A stretch of 64,000 nt of DNA from Yersinia frederiksenii ATCC 33641 (GTDB lineage: Bacteria > Pseudomonadota > Gammaproteobacteria > Enterobacterales > Enterobacteriaceae), in NCBI RefSeq assembly GCF_000754805.1, contig NZ_KN150731.1:2023559-2087558 (forward strand), read 5' to 3'. The notes under the pieces were generated by a model. The model was not told the DNA's origin. It was given only the letters and a program-made list of their open reading frames with translations, and searched no databases. The first letter of the stretch is position 1. Each line of letters opens with the position of its first letter. The translations under genes and the position numbers were made by a program. Positions 46,697 to 58,441 of this stretch are shown here, piece after piece.

Positions 46697-49600
46697 CATC
46701 AATGACTCCCCAGCGGCTGGAGCCGCTAACGCTGCCCTTGTATGGCGAGAGGCTGATTGAAGCCTCTGCTGGTACCGGTAAAACTTTTACTATTGGGGTT
46801 CTTTATCTCAGATTGTTGCTGGGCTTAGGCGGGGAGGCTGCATTTCGTCGCCCTCTGATGGTTGAAGAGATCCTAGTGGTCACCTTTACCGAGGCGGCAA
46901 CGGAAGAGTTAAGGGGGCGAATTCGCAACAATATTCATGAGTTGCGTATCGCGTGCGTGCGAGGAGTCAGTGATGACCCAATGCATAAAGCTTTACTTGC
47001 TGAAATCACCGATCTGGGCGAGGCCGCAGCACAATTACTGGCAGCTGAGCGCCAAATGGATGAAGCAGCGATTTACACCATTCACGGCTTTTGTCAGAGA
47101 ATGCTAGCGAACAATGCATTTGAGTCTGGCATCTTATTTGAGCAAACATTGGTACAGGATGAACTGCCACTGCGCAGGCAAGCTTGTGCCGATTTTTGGC
47201 GGCGTCATTGTTATCCACTCCCATTGACGATTGCACGAGCGGTCAGTCAGGAATGGAGCGGCCCGGAAGCGCTGCTCAAAGATCTTGCAGCTTATTTGCA
47301 GGGTGAAACCCCTAAATTTCGCCAAGCCCCCGGTGAAGATGAAACAATACTCAGCCGGCATCAGCAAATTGTGTTGCAAATTGATGCGGTTAAAGAGCAA
47401 TGGCGTGCAGCAGCCCATGAATTAGAAGCTTTGATTAGTGGCTCTGGCGTTGATAAACGCAGCTACAGTACTAAACATTTACCTAATTGGTTGGGTAAGG
47501 TTGAGGTCTGGGCTGAGCAAGCAACGGGTGATTATCAACTACCCAAAGAGCTGGAAAAATTTCGCCAGTCAGTATTGTTTGAAAAGACCAAAAAAGGAGC
47601 GGCCCCCCAGCATGCTCTGTTCAGTGCAATAGACCGGATATATGAACAACCGTTGACACTGAGAGACCTGATTTTGGCCAGAGCCATCAGTGAGATACGG
47701 ACTTCTGTTCAGCAAGAAAAACGCCAACGAGCGGAACTGGGATTTGATGACCTGCTCAGTAAACTGGATGCGGCATTGCAACAACCGGGTGGGGAGCTAT
47801 TAGCTCAAGCTATTCGTACTCGCTATCCCGTAGCAATGATTGATGAGTTCCAGGATACCGACCCTCAACAATATCGTATTTTTCACACGCTGTATGGTGG
47901 ACAAGGTGATTGTGGCCTATTGCTGATCGGTGATCCCAAACAGGCTATTTATGCTTTCCGCGGAGCAGATATTTTTACCTATATCCGCGCCCGTTCAGAA
48001 GTAAGTGCCCACTACACACTAGAGACCAATTGGCGTTCATCTTTTCCGATGGTGCAATCAGTCAATAGGCTCTTTAGTTTAGTTAAAGTCCCTTTCTTAT
48101 TTGAACAAATCCCATTTATAAATGTGGCGCCTGCTGAAAAAAATAGTCAGCTATCATTTGAAATAAAAGGGAAAAAGCAGCCCGCGATCTCTTTCTGGTT
48201 GCAACCAGGGGAGGGCGTTGGTGTCAGTGAATATCAACAGTTAATGGCGCGGCAGTGTGCTGCTCAAATTCGTGACTGGTTGACTGCAGGCCAACAAGGG
48301 CTAGCCCAATTAGTGACTGCCGAAAGCTCAAAGCCAGTTCAGGCATCTGATATAACCATATTGGTACGTAGTCGTGCAGAGGCGGCATTAGTACGAGATG
48401 CGCTTAGTGCATTGGCTATCCCATCAGTTTATTTGTCTAATCGTGACAGCGTATTTGATACCGCAGAAGCCAAAGACTTGTTGTGGCTATTGCAGGCGGT
48501 GCTTGCTCCTGAGCAGGAGCGGGCCTTACGCAGCGCGATGGCGACTGGGATACTGGGGCTGGATGCCAAAATGTTGGATGCATTAAATCACGATGAACGG
48601 GCTTGGGATACTTTGGTAGATGAATTCGATGGTTATCGCCAGCATTGGCAGCGCCGTGGAGTGCTGCCAATGCTGCGGGAAATTATGGCGCATCGTCATT
48701 TAGCTGAAAACCTACTAGCTACCCCAGGTGGAGAACGACGACTAACCGACGTGCTGCATCTGGGGGAGTTATTGCAAGAGGCTGCATCGCAACTTGATAG
48801 TGAGCACGCACTAATCCGCTGGTTGGCACAACAAATAGCACAGCCAAATCATCAGTCAGATAATCAGCAATTGCGTTTGGAGAGTGACCGCCATTTAGTG
48901 CAAGTTATTACTATCCATAAATCGAAAGGGTTGGAATATCCATTGATATGGTTACCTTTCGTGGGTAATTTCCGCCAGCAACAGGATGTGCTTTACCATG
49001 ATCGCCATAGTTTTGAAGCATTACTTGACCTCAGTGCTGATGAAGAGAGTCAGGCTCTGGCGGAAGAAGAGCGTCTGGCGGAAGATCTACGGTTATTATA
49101 CGTAGCACTGACTCGTGCGGTTTATCATTGCAGCGTGGGTATTGCTCCGCTGATTAAAGGCGGGCGAAAAAAGCAGGGCGACAGTGATATGCACCTCAGT
49201 GCATTAGGTTATTTGGTGCAGCGGGGGCAAGCCGGAGATGCACAATATCTGGCGGATAAACTTGCAGAGCTAGTCACATTGGCGGCGGGCGATATTTCTG
49301 TTTCGGCCGTCGGACAGCTGAATGAGACTCCTTGGCAACCACAATCAGAAGCATTGCCAGCTCTGGCGGCGCGCCAGTTTAACCGACAAATACAAGATTA
49401 TTGGCGTGTCACCAGTTATTCCGGTCTACAACAGCATGGTTCCAGTAAAAGCGGTCTATCATCGGTATTGAATGTGCCATTACAAGAGTTATTACCCCGG
49501 CTGGACACCGATGCTGCGGGTGAACAAGCGGTGATAACCGATAACCACTTAACACCTCATACTTTCCCGCGCGGTGCTGCACCGGGTACTTTCCTGCATG

Positions 49601-50322
49601 ACCTACTTGAGCCTTTGGATTTTAGCCAACCTATTGATCAAGAATGGCTTACTGAGCAATTGCAGCAGCAGGGTTTTGGTGAGCAATGGTCAGCCATGTT
49701 GTATCAGTGGCTATATGACGTTTTACAAGTCCCGCTTAATGAAACGGGCGTGACGCTGGCAGGGTTAACGCCACAGAGCAAGCAGGCAGAATTACAATTT
49801 TACCTGCCGATCGACGCGCTGTTACAAGCCCGAGAGTTAGACGCCTTAATCAAGCACTATGACCCACTCTCTCGCCAGTGCCCTGTATTGGATTTTCAGC
49901 AAGTTCGAGGGATGCTTAAAGGGTTTATTGACTTGGTTTTCTGCTGGCAAGGCAAATATTACTTACTGGATTACAAGTCTAACTGGCTGGGTGAAGACAG
50001 CAGTGCTTATACCGCTGAAGCGATGACTCAAGCCATGGCTGAGCATCGCTATGACCTGCAATATCAACTATATACTCTGGCTTTACATCGCTATTTACGT
50101 CATCGGTTAGTGAATTATGACTATCAACGCGACTTTGGTGGCGTCATTTATCTCTTCCTGCGTGGAGTTGATAAGCAGCATCCAGGTAATGGTATTTTTA
50201 GCTGCCGCCCACAATGGGAGTTGATTGAAGGAATGGACAATCTATTCAGTGGTCGTGCTATTGAGCTGCAATTCAGTGATGAAAGTGGCTTTGCCTCTAT
50301 AGATGACAGGGGCGCAATATGA
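46693..50322 (+). CDS. recB: RecB, exonuclease V beta subunit
   Basis: 3'-5' helicase and nuclease subunit of RecBCD. 1209 residues: Walker [12 protein letters not shown] near the N-terminus, UvrD-type motifs ([43 protein letters not shown]) and the C-terminal nuclease site with D1080, D1093 and K1095 (GFIDLVF and LLDYKSNW). Starts within the ptrA stop (ATGA) and overlaps recD by 4 bases. Confidence 0.99.
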   Translation: MTSMTPQRLEPLTLPLYGERLIEASAGTGKTFTIGVLYLRLLLGLGGEAAFRRPLMVEEILVVTFTEAATEELRGRIRNNIHELRIACVRGVSDDPMHKALLAEITDLGEAAAQLLAAERQMDEAAIYTIHGFCQRMLANNAFESGILFEQTLVQDELPLRRQACADFWRRHCYPLPLTIARAVSQEWSGPEALLKDLAAYLQGETPKFRQAPGEDETILSRHQQIVLQIDAVKEQWRAAAHELEALISGSGVDKRSYSTKHLPNWLGKVEVWAEQATGDYQLPKELEKFRQSVLFEKTKKGAAPQHALFSAIDRIYEQPLTLRDLILARAISEIRTSVQQEKRQRAELGFDDLLSKLDAALQQPGGELLAQAIRTRYPVAMIDEFQDTDPQQYRIFHTLYGGQGDCGLLLIGDPKQAIYAFRGADIFTYIRARSEVSAHYTLETNWRSSFPMVQSVNRLFSLVKVPFLFEQIPFINVAPAEKNSQLSFEIKGKKQPAISFWLQPGEGVGVSEYQQLMARQCAAQIRDWLTAGQQGLAQLVTAESSKPVQASDITILVRSRAEAALVRDALSALAIPSVYLSNRDSVFDTAEAKDLLWLLQAVLAPEQERALRSAMATGILGLDAKMLDALNHDERAWDTLVDEFDGYRQHWQRRGVLPMLREIMAHRHLAENLLATPGGERRLTDVLHLGELLQEAASQLDSEHALIRWLAQQIAQPNHQSDNQQLRLESDRHLVQVITIHKSKGLEYPLIWLPFVGNFRQQQDVLYHDRHSFEALLDLSADEESQALAEEERLAEDLRLLYVALTRAVYHCSVGIAPLIKGGRKKQGDSDMHLSALGYLVQRGQAGDAQYLADKLAELVTLAAGDISVSAVGQLNETPWQPQSEALPALAARQFNRQIQDYWRVTSYSGLQQHGSSKSGLSSVLNVPLQELLPRLDTDAAGEQAVITDNHLTPHTFPRGAAPGTFLHDLLEPLDFSQPIDQEWLTEQLQQQGFGEQWSAMLYQWLYDVLQVPLNETGVTLAGLTPQSKQAELQFYLPIDALLQARELDALIKHYDPLSRQCPVLDFQQVRGMLKGFIDLVFCWQGKYYLLDYKSNWLGEDSSAYTAEAMTQAMAEHRYDLQYQLYTLALHRYLRHRLVNYDYQRDFGGVIYLFLRGVDKQHPGNGIFSCRPQWELIEGMDNLFSGRAIELQFSDESGFASIDDRGAI

Positions 50323-52205
50323 TGGCGTTACTGGATCAGGCGGTTCGTGACCACTTACTACGCCCACTGGATGTTCAGTTCTCGCGCATGATTGCCGGTG
50401 AAGACAATCCCATGCTGCAATTGGCTGCCGCTATTCTCAGTGCGGAAGCTGGAGCTGGGCATGTGTGTCTGCCACTAAGCTATTTACAGCCAGATGAGCT
50501 ATTTGGTGGTCGACAGCCTAGCTTATCACAAGCGCTGTGGCAGGCAGCGGGGTCGCCTAATAAATTGCTTTGGATTCAATCTCTAAACAGCTCTCCAGCG
50601 GTCAGTGATGGTGCACGGCCGACACCATTAGTTTTGCAAAATGATCGTTTGTATCTGCAACGAATGTGGCAATACGAAGGGGATGTCGTGCGCTTTATTG
50701 CCAGCGACAATGCCGCTTCATTCATTACTGAAACCAGAGTCGTCAACGAAACATTGCTACGAGAAACCCTCGATGGTTTGTTTGGGGGGACTGGCCCTGA
50801 AGTTGACTGGCAAAAAGTGGCTGCTGCGGTGGCAGCAACCCGTCGAATTTCCGTGATTTCTGGCGGACCGGGTACCGGAAAAACTACGACGGTCGCCAAG
50901 TTATTGACCGCATTGATACAACTTAGCCAGGGGCAACGTTTACGTATCCAACTTGCCGCCCCGACCGGTAAAGCCGCAGCACGCTTGACTGAGTCACTGG
51001 GTAACGCCATGCGGCAACTGCCATTGACTGATGATGAACGACAGCTATTTCCTGACCAGGCATCCACATTACACCGTTTGCTGGGTGCTCAGCCTAACAG
51101 TCAGCGTCTGCGTTATCACCGAGGTAACCCATTAAACCTTGATGTGCTGGTGGTCGATGAAGCTTCCATGGTGGATTTGCCCATGATGGCGCGGCTGATT
51201 GCTGCGTTGCCAGCCAAGGCTCAGGTGATTTTTCTTGGGGATCGAGACCAATTAGCCTCGGTTGAGGCGGGGGCGGTACTGGGTGATATTTGCCGCTTTG
51301 CTGAATTGGGCTATAGCGCAGCGCGGGCTGAACAATTAGCGCGCTTAACAGGCTGCACACTGAGCGGGCACATACCTATTGGTGATGTGCAGACTGATAC
51401 CGTCAATGTCCGTGACAGTTTGTGTTTATTACGCAAAAGCTATCGCTTTGATGAAAAGTCCGGTATTGGCCAACTTGCCCTAGCCGTTAATGCTGGCAAG
51501 TATCGCGATGCATTATCTGTTTTAAGTGGTACATATTCTGATATCGAACGTTTTCCTTTGGTTGATACCGATGATTATCAGGTATTGCTGGAAGACTGTG
51601 CCGCTGGTTATCAACATTATCTTCAACTGGCGACAAGCGGCGCGCATGCAACTGATGTGTTGGCGGCATTTGGCCGTTACCAGTTGTTGTGCGCATTACG
51701 CACCGGTCCATTTGGCGTCAGTGGGTTAAATGAGCGAATTGAACAGTTATTACATCGGCAGCGGTTCATTGAACGAACCCCAGGGCCATCAGGGCGTTGG
51801 TATGTTGGTCGGCCAGTCATGATTGGGTTAAATGACAGTGCCCTTGGTTTGTTTAACGGTGATATTGGTATTGCTTTAAATGACTCTGAGGGCGAGCTGC
51901 GGGTGTATTTCCAATTACCTGACGGCAATATAAAATCGGTACAACCCAGTCGCCTTCCCAGCCATGAAACCGCCTATGCGATGACGGTACATAAATCTCA
52001 GGGATCAGAGTTTGAACATACTGCGTTAGTATTGCCCAATACTTTTATGCCAGTGTTAACTAGAGAACTGGTCTATACCGCGATAACTCGAGCCCGCCAG
52101 CACTTAACGTTGTATTGCAGTGATGCGGTACTGGGGAGTGCGATTCGCACGCCGACACTTCGTCTGAGTGGATTAGTTGATCGCTTGAATGAGCTGAAGA
52201 AATAA
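50319..52205 (+). CDS. recD: RecD, exonuclease V alpha subunit
   Basis: 5'-3' helicase subunit of RecBCD. 628 residues, slightly longer than E. coli (608): N-terminal RecB-contact domain, Walker [17 protein letters not shown], Walker [40 protein letters not shown] and motif VI near [12 protein letters not shown]. It ends the operon; a terminator follows. Confidence 0.98.
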   Translation: MMALLDQAVRDHLLRPLDVQFSRMIAGEDNPMLQLAAAILSAEAGAGHVCLPLSYLQPDELFGGRQPSLSQALWQAAGSPNKLLWIQSLNSSPAVSDGARPTPLVLQNDRLYLQRMWQYEGDVVRFIASDNAASFITETRVVNETLLRETLDGLFGGTGPEVDWQKVAAAVAATRRISVISGGPGTGKTTTVAKLLTALIQLSQGQRLRIQLAAPTGKAAARLTESLGNAMRQLPLTDDERQLFPDQASTLHRLLGAQPNSQRLRYHRGNPLNLDVLVVDEASMVDLPMMARLIAALPAKAQVIFLGDRDQLASVEAGAVLGDICRFAELGYSAARAEQLARLTGCTLSGHIPIGDVQTDTVNVRDSLCLLRKSYRFDEKSGIGQLALAVNAGKYRDALSVLSGTYSDIERFPLVDTDDYQVLLEDCAAGYQHYLQLATSGAHATDVLAAFGRYQLLCALRTGPFGVSGLNERIEQLLHRQRFIERTPGPSGRWYVGRPVMIGLNDSALGLFNGDIGIALNDSEGELRVYFQLPDGNIKSVQPSRLPSHETAYAMTVHKSQGSEFEHTALVLPNTFMPVLTRELVYTAITRARQHLTLYCSDAVLGSAIRTPTLRLSGLVDRLNELKK

Positions 52206-52210
52206 AACTA

Positions 52211-52228
52211 GGGGGCTATAGAGCCCCC
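52211..52228. terminator. Terminator between recD and argA
   Basis: Stem GGGGGCT, loop ATAG, AGCCCCC, between two convergent stops. On the minus strand it is followed by TAGTTTTATT, so it should work best for argA. Confidence 0.8.
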
Positions 52229-52248
52229 TTGATGACATCAACGACCAG

Positions 52249-53574
52249 CTACAAATCAGCCAGTAGAATTTTTGAACGGCGCTGATAGTTATACAATTCT
52301 TGCTTCAGAATAGGTAAAACATCAACTTCTGCCGGAGTAAATCCGCGCTCCTGGAACCAATGAATACTGCGGGTAGTTAACACAAACAGCTTTTTAAGGC
52401 CCATCTGCCGTGCCTGATTAGCAACCCGCTTAAGTAGCATTTCGCCACGGGAAGAGCTGCGATAATCGGGATGTACTGCGACACAAGCCATCTCACCAAT
52501 TTGCTCTTCAGGGAATGGATAAAGTGCGGCGCAGGCAATGGTCAAATTATCTCGCTCAATAATGGTGAACTTATCGATCTCCATCTCAAGCTGTTCGCGT
52601 GAACGACGTACCAATATTCCTTGCTGTTCGAGTGGGCGGATCAGTTCCAATATGCCGCCAATATCATTAATGGTGGCACGGCGAACTTGCTCTGCACTCT
52701 CCATAACAATCTGGGTACCGATACCATCACGGGAGAACAGTTCTTGTACCAGTGCTCCATCTTCTTGATAACTCAGTAAATGGCTGCGACGCACGCCACT
52801 ACGACAAGCTTTTACTGCGCCACGCAGAAAACGCACGGTCCCTGAGTTGTAGTCACCAACCTGCTCCAGATCTTCAATTCGCTTTTGTGCGTCGTTGGGG
52901 AACAGTTCGGAAATAATATTGCCTTCATGGTCTGTCACCCCTTGGGATGAGCAGAAGCCAATCATTTTTTCGGCTTTTAGTTTGATGGCTAACTGAGTGG
53001 CCACTTCTTCAGATGTCAGATTAAAGCTCTCGCCGGTAACCGATACCGCAACTGGCCCCAGTAACACGATAGCGCCGTTATCCAACTGGCGATGGATAGC
53101 CTCTTCATCGATCCGACGAATACGCCCGCTATGGCAATAATCAACACCATCATCCACACCCAAAGGTTGGGCAATGATAAAGTTGCCGCTGACGACATTA
53201 ATATGCGCACCTTGGAGTGGCGTGTTATTCAGGCTCATCGATAATCTTGCCGTGATATCTAACTGTAATAAGCCTGCAGCTTGTTTCACCATTTCCAGTG
53301 TGCGGGCATCGGTCACCCGGGTATGCTTGTGATAAATAGGTTCGTAGTGATGCTGTGCTAAATTGGCATCAATTTGGGGACGGGCACCGTATACCACGAC
53401 CAGTCGGATCCCAAGGCTATGCAATAGCCCTATATCATTGACGATGTTCGAGAAGTTTTCATGCTCAATCGCCTCGCCCCCCAGCATGACAACAAATGTC
53501 TTGCCGCGGTGGGCATTGATATAGGGAACTGAGTGGCGAAATCCCTGGACCAGTTCAGTACTACGTTCCTTCAC
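52249..53574 (-). CDS. argA: N-acetylglutamate synthase ArgA
   Basis: First enzyme of arginine synthesis (acetyl-CoA plus glutamate), feedback-inhibited by arginine. 441 residues: amino-acid kinase-like domain (about 1-290; [35 protein letters not shown]) and a C-terminal GNAT acetyltransferase domain ([33 protein letters not shown]). Closely similar to E. coli ArgA. Tandem ARG boxes lie 12 bases upstream of the start. Confidence 0.98.
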   Translation of the reverse strand: MKERSTELVQGFRHSVPYINAHRGKTFVVMLGGEAIEHENFSNIVNDIGLLHSLGIRLVVVYGARPQIDANLAQHHYEPIYHKHTRVTDARTLEMVKQAAGLLQLDITARLSMSLNNTPLQGAHINVVSGNFIIAQPLGVDDGVDYCHSGRIRRIDEEAIHRQLDNGAIVLLGPVAVSVTGESFNLTSEEVATQLAIKLKAEKMIGFCSSQGVTDHEGNIISELFPNDAQKRIEDLEQVGDYNSGTVRFLRGAVKACRSGVRRSHLLSYQEDGALVQELFSRDGIGTQIVMESAEQVRRATINDIGGILELIRPLEQQGILVRRSREQLEMEIDKFTIIERDNLTIACAALYPFPEEQIGEMACVAVHPDYRSSSRGEMLLKRVANQARQMGLKKLFVLTTRSIHWFQERGFTPAEVDVLPILKQELYNYQRRSKILLADL

Positions 53575-53585
53575 GGCAGACCCTC

Positions 53586-53624
53586 TTTGAATTTTTATTC
53601 GGTATTTTTGTATTTTTATTCTTT
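53586..53624 (-). promoter_or_regulatory. Tandem ARG boxes (ArgR operator) of argA
   Basis: Two 18-bp sites separated by 3 bp, the standard ArgR operator. The first core, TGAATTTTTATTCG at 53588-53601, matches the ARG-box core TGAATWWWWATTCA at 13 of 14 positions; the second, TGTATTTTTATTCT at 53609-53622, at 12 of 14. Location just before argA supports arginine repression. Confidence 0.88.
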
Positions 53625-53809
53625 TTTGATCAAGATGGCAAGCAGGAAATTGCTATTAAATGCATATGTATGGCACATGCTCATTAATAAATTGAATAAC
53701 ATAAAAATGTTTTTCTGATGACAGCTGGGGGTCGATTAGTTAAAGTTTTTCCTCGTGAATTTTTTTTGTTCGATTTTTATTCATATTTTGGTAGTGACTT
53801 TGGAGTTAC

Positions 53810-55060
53810 ATGGCAGATTCAAATCATAATTTTAGGCGTCGCCGTCTACTACAAGGTGCCGCCGCAGCCTGGATGTTAAGTGTCACCCGGGTTGGATTTG
53901 CTGCTTCCTCTCATATCATCGCAGTAAGGGTTTGGCCCTCTTCAACTTATACCCGGGTAACACTGGAATCCAATACGCAGCTGAAGTATCGTCAGTTTGC
54001 GCTAACAAATCCGGATCGGATTGTGGTGGATATTGAAGGCGTGCATCTCAATAGCGTATTAAAAGAAATCAGCAGTCAGGTGCAATCCGGCGATCCCTAC
54101 CTGAAGCAGGCACGAGTAGGGCAGTTTGATAAAAATACTGTCCGGCTGGTGTTGGAGTTGAAGCAAAGTATTAGCCCGCAATTATTTACTCTTAAGCCCT
54201 TTGCTGAGTTTAAAAACCGCTTGGTAGTTGATTTATATCCGCAGGAGGGCACAACCTCTGCAGAGGATGACCCACTGCTGGCTCTATTAGAGGATTACAA
54301 TAAAGGTAATGTGGAGCGCACTTTACCCGCTGAAGCCCCAAAAGCGGGTAAAGCAGGGCGGGACCGGCCGATTGTTATCATGCTGGACCCCGGACATGGT
54401 GGGGAAGATCCTGGCGCTATTGGTCGAAATAAAACCCGTGAAAAAGATATTGTGCTGCAAATTGCCCGCCGGTTGCAGGCATTAATAAAGAAAGAATCGA
54501 ATATGCGGGTGTTTATGACCCGTAATGAAGATGTCTTTATCCCATTGAAAGTTCGGGTCGCTAAAGCACGTAAGTTACGTGCGGATTTATTCATTTCGAT
54601 TCATGCCGATGCTTTTACCAATCGAGCCGCCAGAGGCTCCTCTGTGTTTGCGCTATCGACCAAAGGGGCAACCAGCACAGCGGCACGTTTCTTGGCCCAA
54701 ACACAGAACGAAGCTGACCAGATTGGTGGCGTCAGCAAGAGTGGTGATCGCTATCTGGACCATACCATGATTGATTTGCTGCAAACGGCGACTATCAATG
54801 ACAGCCTGAAATTTGGCAAAGAAGTGCTGAATCGTATGGGTAAAATTAACAAACTTCACAAGAATAGTGTTGATCAGGCCGGTTTTGCCGTCTTGAAGGC
54901 ACCTGATATTCCGTCCATTTTGGTTGAAACGGCATTTATCAGTAATTTGGAAGAAGAGCGAAAATTACGAACCAGCCATTTTCAGCAGCAAATTGCCGAA
55001 TCTATCTTTGCCGGTATCAAAGCTTATTTTGCTAATGGCGGGGCGATGGCTCGGGTTTAG
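53810..55060 (+). CDS. amiC: N-acetylmuramoyl-L-alanine amidase AmiC
   Basis: Periplasmic amidase that splits septal peptidoglycan during division, activated by NlpD in E. coli. 416 residues: Tat signal (RRRRLLQG then AAAAWMLSV), an AMIN domain (about 40-145) for septal targeting, and an Amidase_3 domain with zinc ligands in [20 protein letters not shown] and the catalytic Glu in VETAFISN. Good ribosome site GGAG before the ATG. Confidence 0.97.
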   Translation: MADSNHNFRRRRLLQGAAAAWMLSVTRVGFAASSHIIAVRVWPSSTYTRVTLESNTQLKYRQFALTNPDRIVVDIEGVHLNSVLKEISSQVQSGDPYLKQARVGQFDKNTVRLVLELKQSISPQLFTLKPFAEFKNRLVVDLYPQEGTTSAEDDPLLALLEDYNKGNVERTLPAEAPKAGKAGRDRPIVIMLDPGHGGEDPGAIGRNKTREKDIVLQIARRLQALIKKESNMRVFMTRNEDVFIPLKVRVAKARKLRADLFISIHADAFTNRAARGSSVFALSTKGATSTAARFLAQTQNEADQIGGVSKSGDRYLDHTMIDLLQTATINDSLKFGKEVLNRMGKINKLHKNSVDQAGFAVLKAPDIPSILVETAFISNLEEERKLRTSHFQQQIAESIFAGIKAYFANGGAMARV

Positions 55061-55135
55061 TCAGATTGATTGATATCAGTAGGGGCAGGATAGCCCTTGC
55101 TGGTAAGGGCTTGTGATAATTAGAAAGCCAGAAAC

Positions 55136-55157
55136 AAAAAAACACCCTTGAGGGTGT
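55136..55157 (-). terminator. Terminator of the initiator tRNA operon
   Basis: On the minus strand ACACCC, loop TCAA, GGGTGT followed by TTTTTTT, 30 bases beyond the last tRNA gene. A textbook intrinsic terminator. Confidence 0.9.
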
Positions 55158-55186
55158 CTTATGCGGATAACAAAACGATTAAGAAT

Positions 55187-55263
<77 letters not shown>

Positions 55264-55305
55264 TCCGTCTTAATACTATTTTTTATCTTTCTATCTTAAT
55301 GTAAT

Positions 55306-55382
<77 letters not shown>

Positions 55383-55509
55383 TCCGTCATTACATTTATT
55401 ACTTTACTTCTTAAAGCCACTTTCGCAGCTGGACATCTATTCTACCTAATTCGTCTTAACTTTCAAGACTATCGAACCACATTTGATACTGCTGGTAGCC
55501 AGTATCGGT

Positions 55510-55586
<77 letters not shown>

Positions 55587-55599
55587 TCCGATTGAGCGC

Positions 55600-55627
55600 A
55601 CTATACTCTGGATGAGATCTGTTGCAA
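55600..55627 (-). promoter_or_regulatory. Promoter of the initiator tRNA operon
   Basis: On the minus strand -35 TTGCAA, 16-bp spacer, -10 TATAGT, then a GC-rich GCGC discriminator, as expected for a stringently controlled stable-RNA promoter. Confidence 0.8.
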
Positions 55628-55800
55628 GTAGTTTTACCACTTAATTATGGTAAATAGAGTTTTTCGATTAATTTATCAACTATCTGTTTCCTTTTTCCCC
55701 ACAACTCTGTCAGGGGATTTTTTTCTAACTGCTGATTCCTTTATCCATAGGCGTTTGTTATCGTTCGCCGGTAGATAAAATAAGTAAGAGAAGGCGTGAA

Positions 55801-56973
55801 ATGACAAGTCGTTGGGGCAAATACCTACTGAGTGGAATAATGATTGCCGTTCTGGCAGGTTGCCAATCGCGGCCAACCGACCGCGGGCAGCAATATAAGG
55901 ATGGGCGTCTGGAGCAATCACTGGAATTGGTGAATGAACCCAACGCGGCAGGTAAGCCAGTCAACGCCAAAGATTATTCTGATCAGGTGAAGGTGATTAA
56001 CCAATCTTCACCGGGTCTCTATAGCCGTAATAGTAATACCTTCAATGCGGTTCAAAACTGGATGTTGGCAGGGGCTGATACCAGTAAGCTAAGTCTGTTT
56101 GGTTTGAATGCCTATCAGATGGAAGGGGTCGATAATTTCGGTAATGTGCAATTTACCGGCTACTACACCCCAGTGCTTCAAGCCCGCTATACACCGCAAG
56201 GTGAATTCCGCCACCCACTTTATCGCATGCCAGCCAAAGGAAAACGCCGTTTACCTGATCGCGCTGCTATATATGCCGGTGCATTGGATAACCGTAATTT
56301 AGTGATTGCCTACACTAATTCGTTAGTCGATAACTTTATGATGGAAGTGCAGGGCAGCGGTTATATTGATTATGGTGATGGCCGGCCACTGACTTTCTTT
56401 GGCTATGCTGGTAAAAATGGCCATGCTTACCGCAGTATTGGCAAGGTGCTGATTGATCGTGGGGAAGTGGCAAGAGCAGATATGTCGATGCAAGCTATTC
56501 GCCACTGGGCTGAAACTCACAGTGAATCGGAAGTCCGAGAGTTATTAGAGCAAAATCCATCCTTTGTCTTCTTCAAACCGGAAATGTATGCGCCAGTGAA
56601 AGGGGCCAGTGCGGTGCCTTTGATTGCTAAAGCGTCGGTCGCCTCGGATCGTTCGCTGATTCCACCGGGTACTACGTTGTTGGCTGAAGTACCTTTATTG
56701 GATAATCAGGGGAAATTCACGGGGCAATATCAGATGCGCTTGATGGTTGCACTGGATGTGGGGGGAGCAATTAAAGGCCAACATTTTGATATCTATCAAG
56801 GGATTGGCCATGAGGCAGGCCAGGCAGCCGGCTTCTACAACCATTATGGCCGCGTTTGGGTACTGAAAAATGCTCAAAGTAGTGGGCCACTGTTTACTGC
56901 TTATCAAAGTGGTAGCAAAGCAGTACCAGCAGATAATAGTTCTTCGCTGTTGGTGAGTAATCAGGGCCAGTAG
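55801..56973 (+). CDS. mltA: Membrane-bound lytic transglycosylase A
   Basis: Outer-membrane lipoprotein that cleaves peptidoglycan to 1,6-anhydro-muropeptides. 390 residues: lipobox VLAGC (C21), then the MltA beta-barrel and 3D domains. The catalytic Asp lies in GQHFDIYQGIGHEAG; MVALDVGGAIKG and NHYGRVWVLK are conserved. Followed by two inverted repeats, one a clear terminator. Confidence 0.97.
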   Translation: MTSRWGKYLLSGIMIAVLAGCQSRPTDRGQQYKDGRLEQSLELVNEPNAAGKPVNAKDYSDQVKVINQSSPGLYSRNSNTFNAVQNWMLAGADTSKLSLFGLNAYQMEGVDNFGNVQFTGYYTPVLQARYTPQGEFRHPLYRMPAKGKRRLPDRAAIYAGALDNRNLVIAYTNSLVDNFMMEVQGSGYIDYGDGRPLTFFGYAGKNGHAYRSIGKVLIDRGEVARADMSMQAIRHWAETHSESEVRELLEQNPSFVFFKPEMYAPVKGASAVPLIAKASVASDRSLIPPGTTLLAEVPLLDNQGKFTGQYQMRLMVALDVGGAIKGQHFDIYQGIGHEAGQAAGFYNHYGRVWVLKNAQSSGPLFTAYQSGSKAVPADNSSSLLVSNQGQ

Positions 56974-56986
56974 ATATCCCCCAACG

Positions 56987-57023
56987 ACCTAAAGCTACAG
57001 AATAATTAACCGCAGCTTTAGGT
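56987..57023 (+). repeat. 10-bp inverted repeat after mltA
   Basis: Perfect arms ACCTAAAGCT and AGCTTTAGGT with a 17-base loop. No T-run; may fold in the mltA 3' UTR ahead of the stronger terminator at 57053. Confidence 0.5.
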
Positions 57024-57052
57024 TATCTGGCTATGGATGCTATCTTTCCTCG

Positions 57053-57072
57053 GCGGCCTACTGGCCGCTTTT
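57053..57072 (+). terminator. Terminator between mltA and tcdA
   Basis: Stem GCGGCC, loop TACT, GGCCGC followed by TTTT. It ends 41 bases before the tcdA start. Confidence 0.8.
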
Positions 57073-57113
57073 GCATTAGTATTATTTTTCAAAGTAATGA
57101 AGGTAACGAGTTT

Positions 57114-57923
57114 ATGAGCACAGCCTATTCCGAAGCTTACCAACAGCGATTTGGTGGCATTGCACGCTTATATGGGCAGCAGGCACTGATGCTTTTTTCA
57201 CAGGCACATGTCTGTGTCATCGGTATTGGTGGTGTGGGTTCATGGGCAGCAGAGGCACTGGCGCGTACCGGTATTGGCGCAATTACATTAATTGATATGG
57301 ATGATGTTTGCGTGACTAATACCAATCGGCAAATCCATGCCTTACGGAGCAATGTCGGGCAGGCTAAAACCGAAGTCATGGCAGAGCGAATTCGAGCGAT
57401 TAATCCAGAATGCCGAGTAACCTGTATTGACGATTTTATTACGGCGGATAATGTTGCTGAGCTATTAGACAACAACTTTAGCTATGTTATTGATGCCATT
57501 GACAGTGTACGGCCAAAAGCCGCGCTATTGTCTTATTGTCGCCGCTATAAAATCCCGGTGGTGACGACTGGCGGTGCTGGTGGGCAAATCGACCCAACTC
57601 GCATTGAAGTGGTGGATCTGGCGAAAACTATTCAAGATCCGCTGGCGGCAAAGTTGCGTGAAAGACTGAAAAGTGACTTTAATGTGGTGAAAAACAGCAA
57701 AGGTAAACTGGGGATCGACTGTGTTTTTTCCAGTGAACCATTAGTTTACCCACAAAGTGATGGTTCGGTGTGTGCGTCTCGCAGCACAGCTGAGGGACCG
57801 AAAAAGATGGATTGCACTTCAGGCTTCGGCTCGGCAACCATGGTCACCGCCACCTTTGGGTTTGTCGCGGTATCACATGCATTGAAAAAAATGATGGCAA
57901 AAGCTGCCCGTCAGGCGAAATAG
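57114..57923 (+). CDS. tcdA: tRNA threonylcarbamoyladenosine dehydratase TcdA
   Basis: E1-like ATP-dependent enzyme that cyclises t6A37 to ct6A in tRNAs; works with CsdA/CsdE sulfur transfer in E. coli. 269 residues: nucleotide-binding VIGIGGVGSWAAEALARTGI, LIDMDDVCVTNTNRQ and the conserved C-terminus ATFGFVAVSHALKKMM. The ATG at 57114 (E. coli-like length) is preferred over an in-frame start 27 codons upstream that lies within the terminator region. Convergent with csdE. Confidence 0.97.
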   Translation: MSTAYSEAYQQRFGGIARLYGQQALMLFSQAHVCVIGIGGVGSWAAEALARTGIGAITLIDMDDVCVTNTNRQIHALRSNVGQAKTEVMAERIRAINPECRVTCIDDFITADNVAELLDNNFSYVIDAIDSVRPKAALLSYCRRYKIPVVTTGGAGGQIDPTRIEVVDLAKTIQDPLAAKLRERLKSDFNVVKNSKGKLGIDCVFSSEPLVYPQSDGSVCASRSTAEGPKKMDCTSGFGSATMVTATFGFVAVSHALKKMMAKAARQAK

Positions 57924-57965
57924 TAACTCAGGGCATGTGCGCAGCTAGCAAGCTTGTAACTTCAA

Positions 57966-58406
57966 TTAATAAAGGTATTGGGCGGCAATGGCTTGCACAC
58001 CTTGCGCTAATGCCTGCAAACCACTGGCGCGCGAAGTGCTTAATTGCTGGCGCAGCCCTAATTGGTCAAACAGTGCTAAGGGATCTTCAGCAAGTATTTG
58101 CTGTGGAGTTTTACCTTCAACGGCAGTCAAAATAACCGCTAATAGTCCACGAACAATCCGGCCTTCACTGTCACCGTAGAAATGCAAACTGCCATCCGGC
58201 AGATGCTCATGCCCAAGCCACACTCTATTTTCACAACCCGTTAGCTCCCATTCATGCTGTTTTAATGACTCGGGCAATGGTGGGAGCTGTTTGGCCAGTA
58301 AAATTAACTGGCGATAACGATCTTCCCACTGTTTATGGGGGCTGAATGTTTCCAGTAAATTAGCAGCAGTAATGTCGTGACCAAATGGGTGTGGGGCAAT
58401 CATCAT
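57966..58406 (-). CDS. csdE: CsdE, sulfur acceptor protein
   Basis: SufE-like sulfur acceptor for the cysteine desulfurase CsdA. 146 residues; the acceptor cysteine is C58 in [10 protein letters not shown], followed by [16 protein letters not shown]. Lies 35 bases downstream of csdA on the same strand, forming the csdA-csdE operon. Confidence 0.96.
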   Translation of the reverse strand: MMIAPHPFGHDITAANLLETFSPHKQWEDRYRQLILLAKQLPPLPESLKQHEWELTGCENRVWLGHEHLPDGSLHFYGDSEGRIVRGLLAVILTAVEGKTPQQILAEDPLALFDQLGLRQQLSTSRASGLQALAQGVQAIAAQYLY

Positions 58407-58441
58407 CTTCTCAATCTAGGTCTGGTTGATATTATTAAAAC

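Noticed and set aside
50319-52205. Suspicion of a frameshift in recD because it is longer than in E. coli
   Set aside because: All helicase motifs are present in one frame and the extra length is spread out, so the gene appears intact.
57925-57965. Possible ERIC fragment between tcdA and csdE
   Set aside because: Only a short GCGCAGC-like match; too little to separate from chance.
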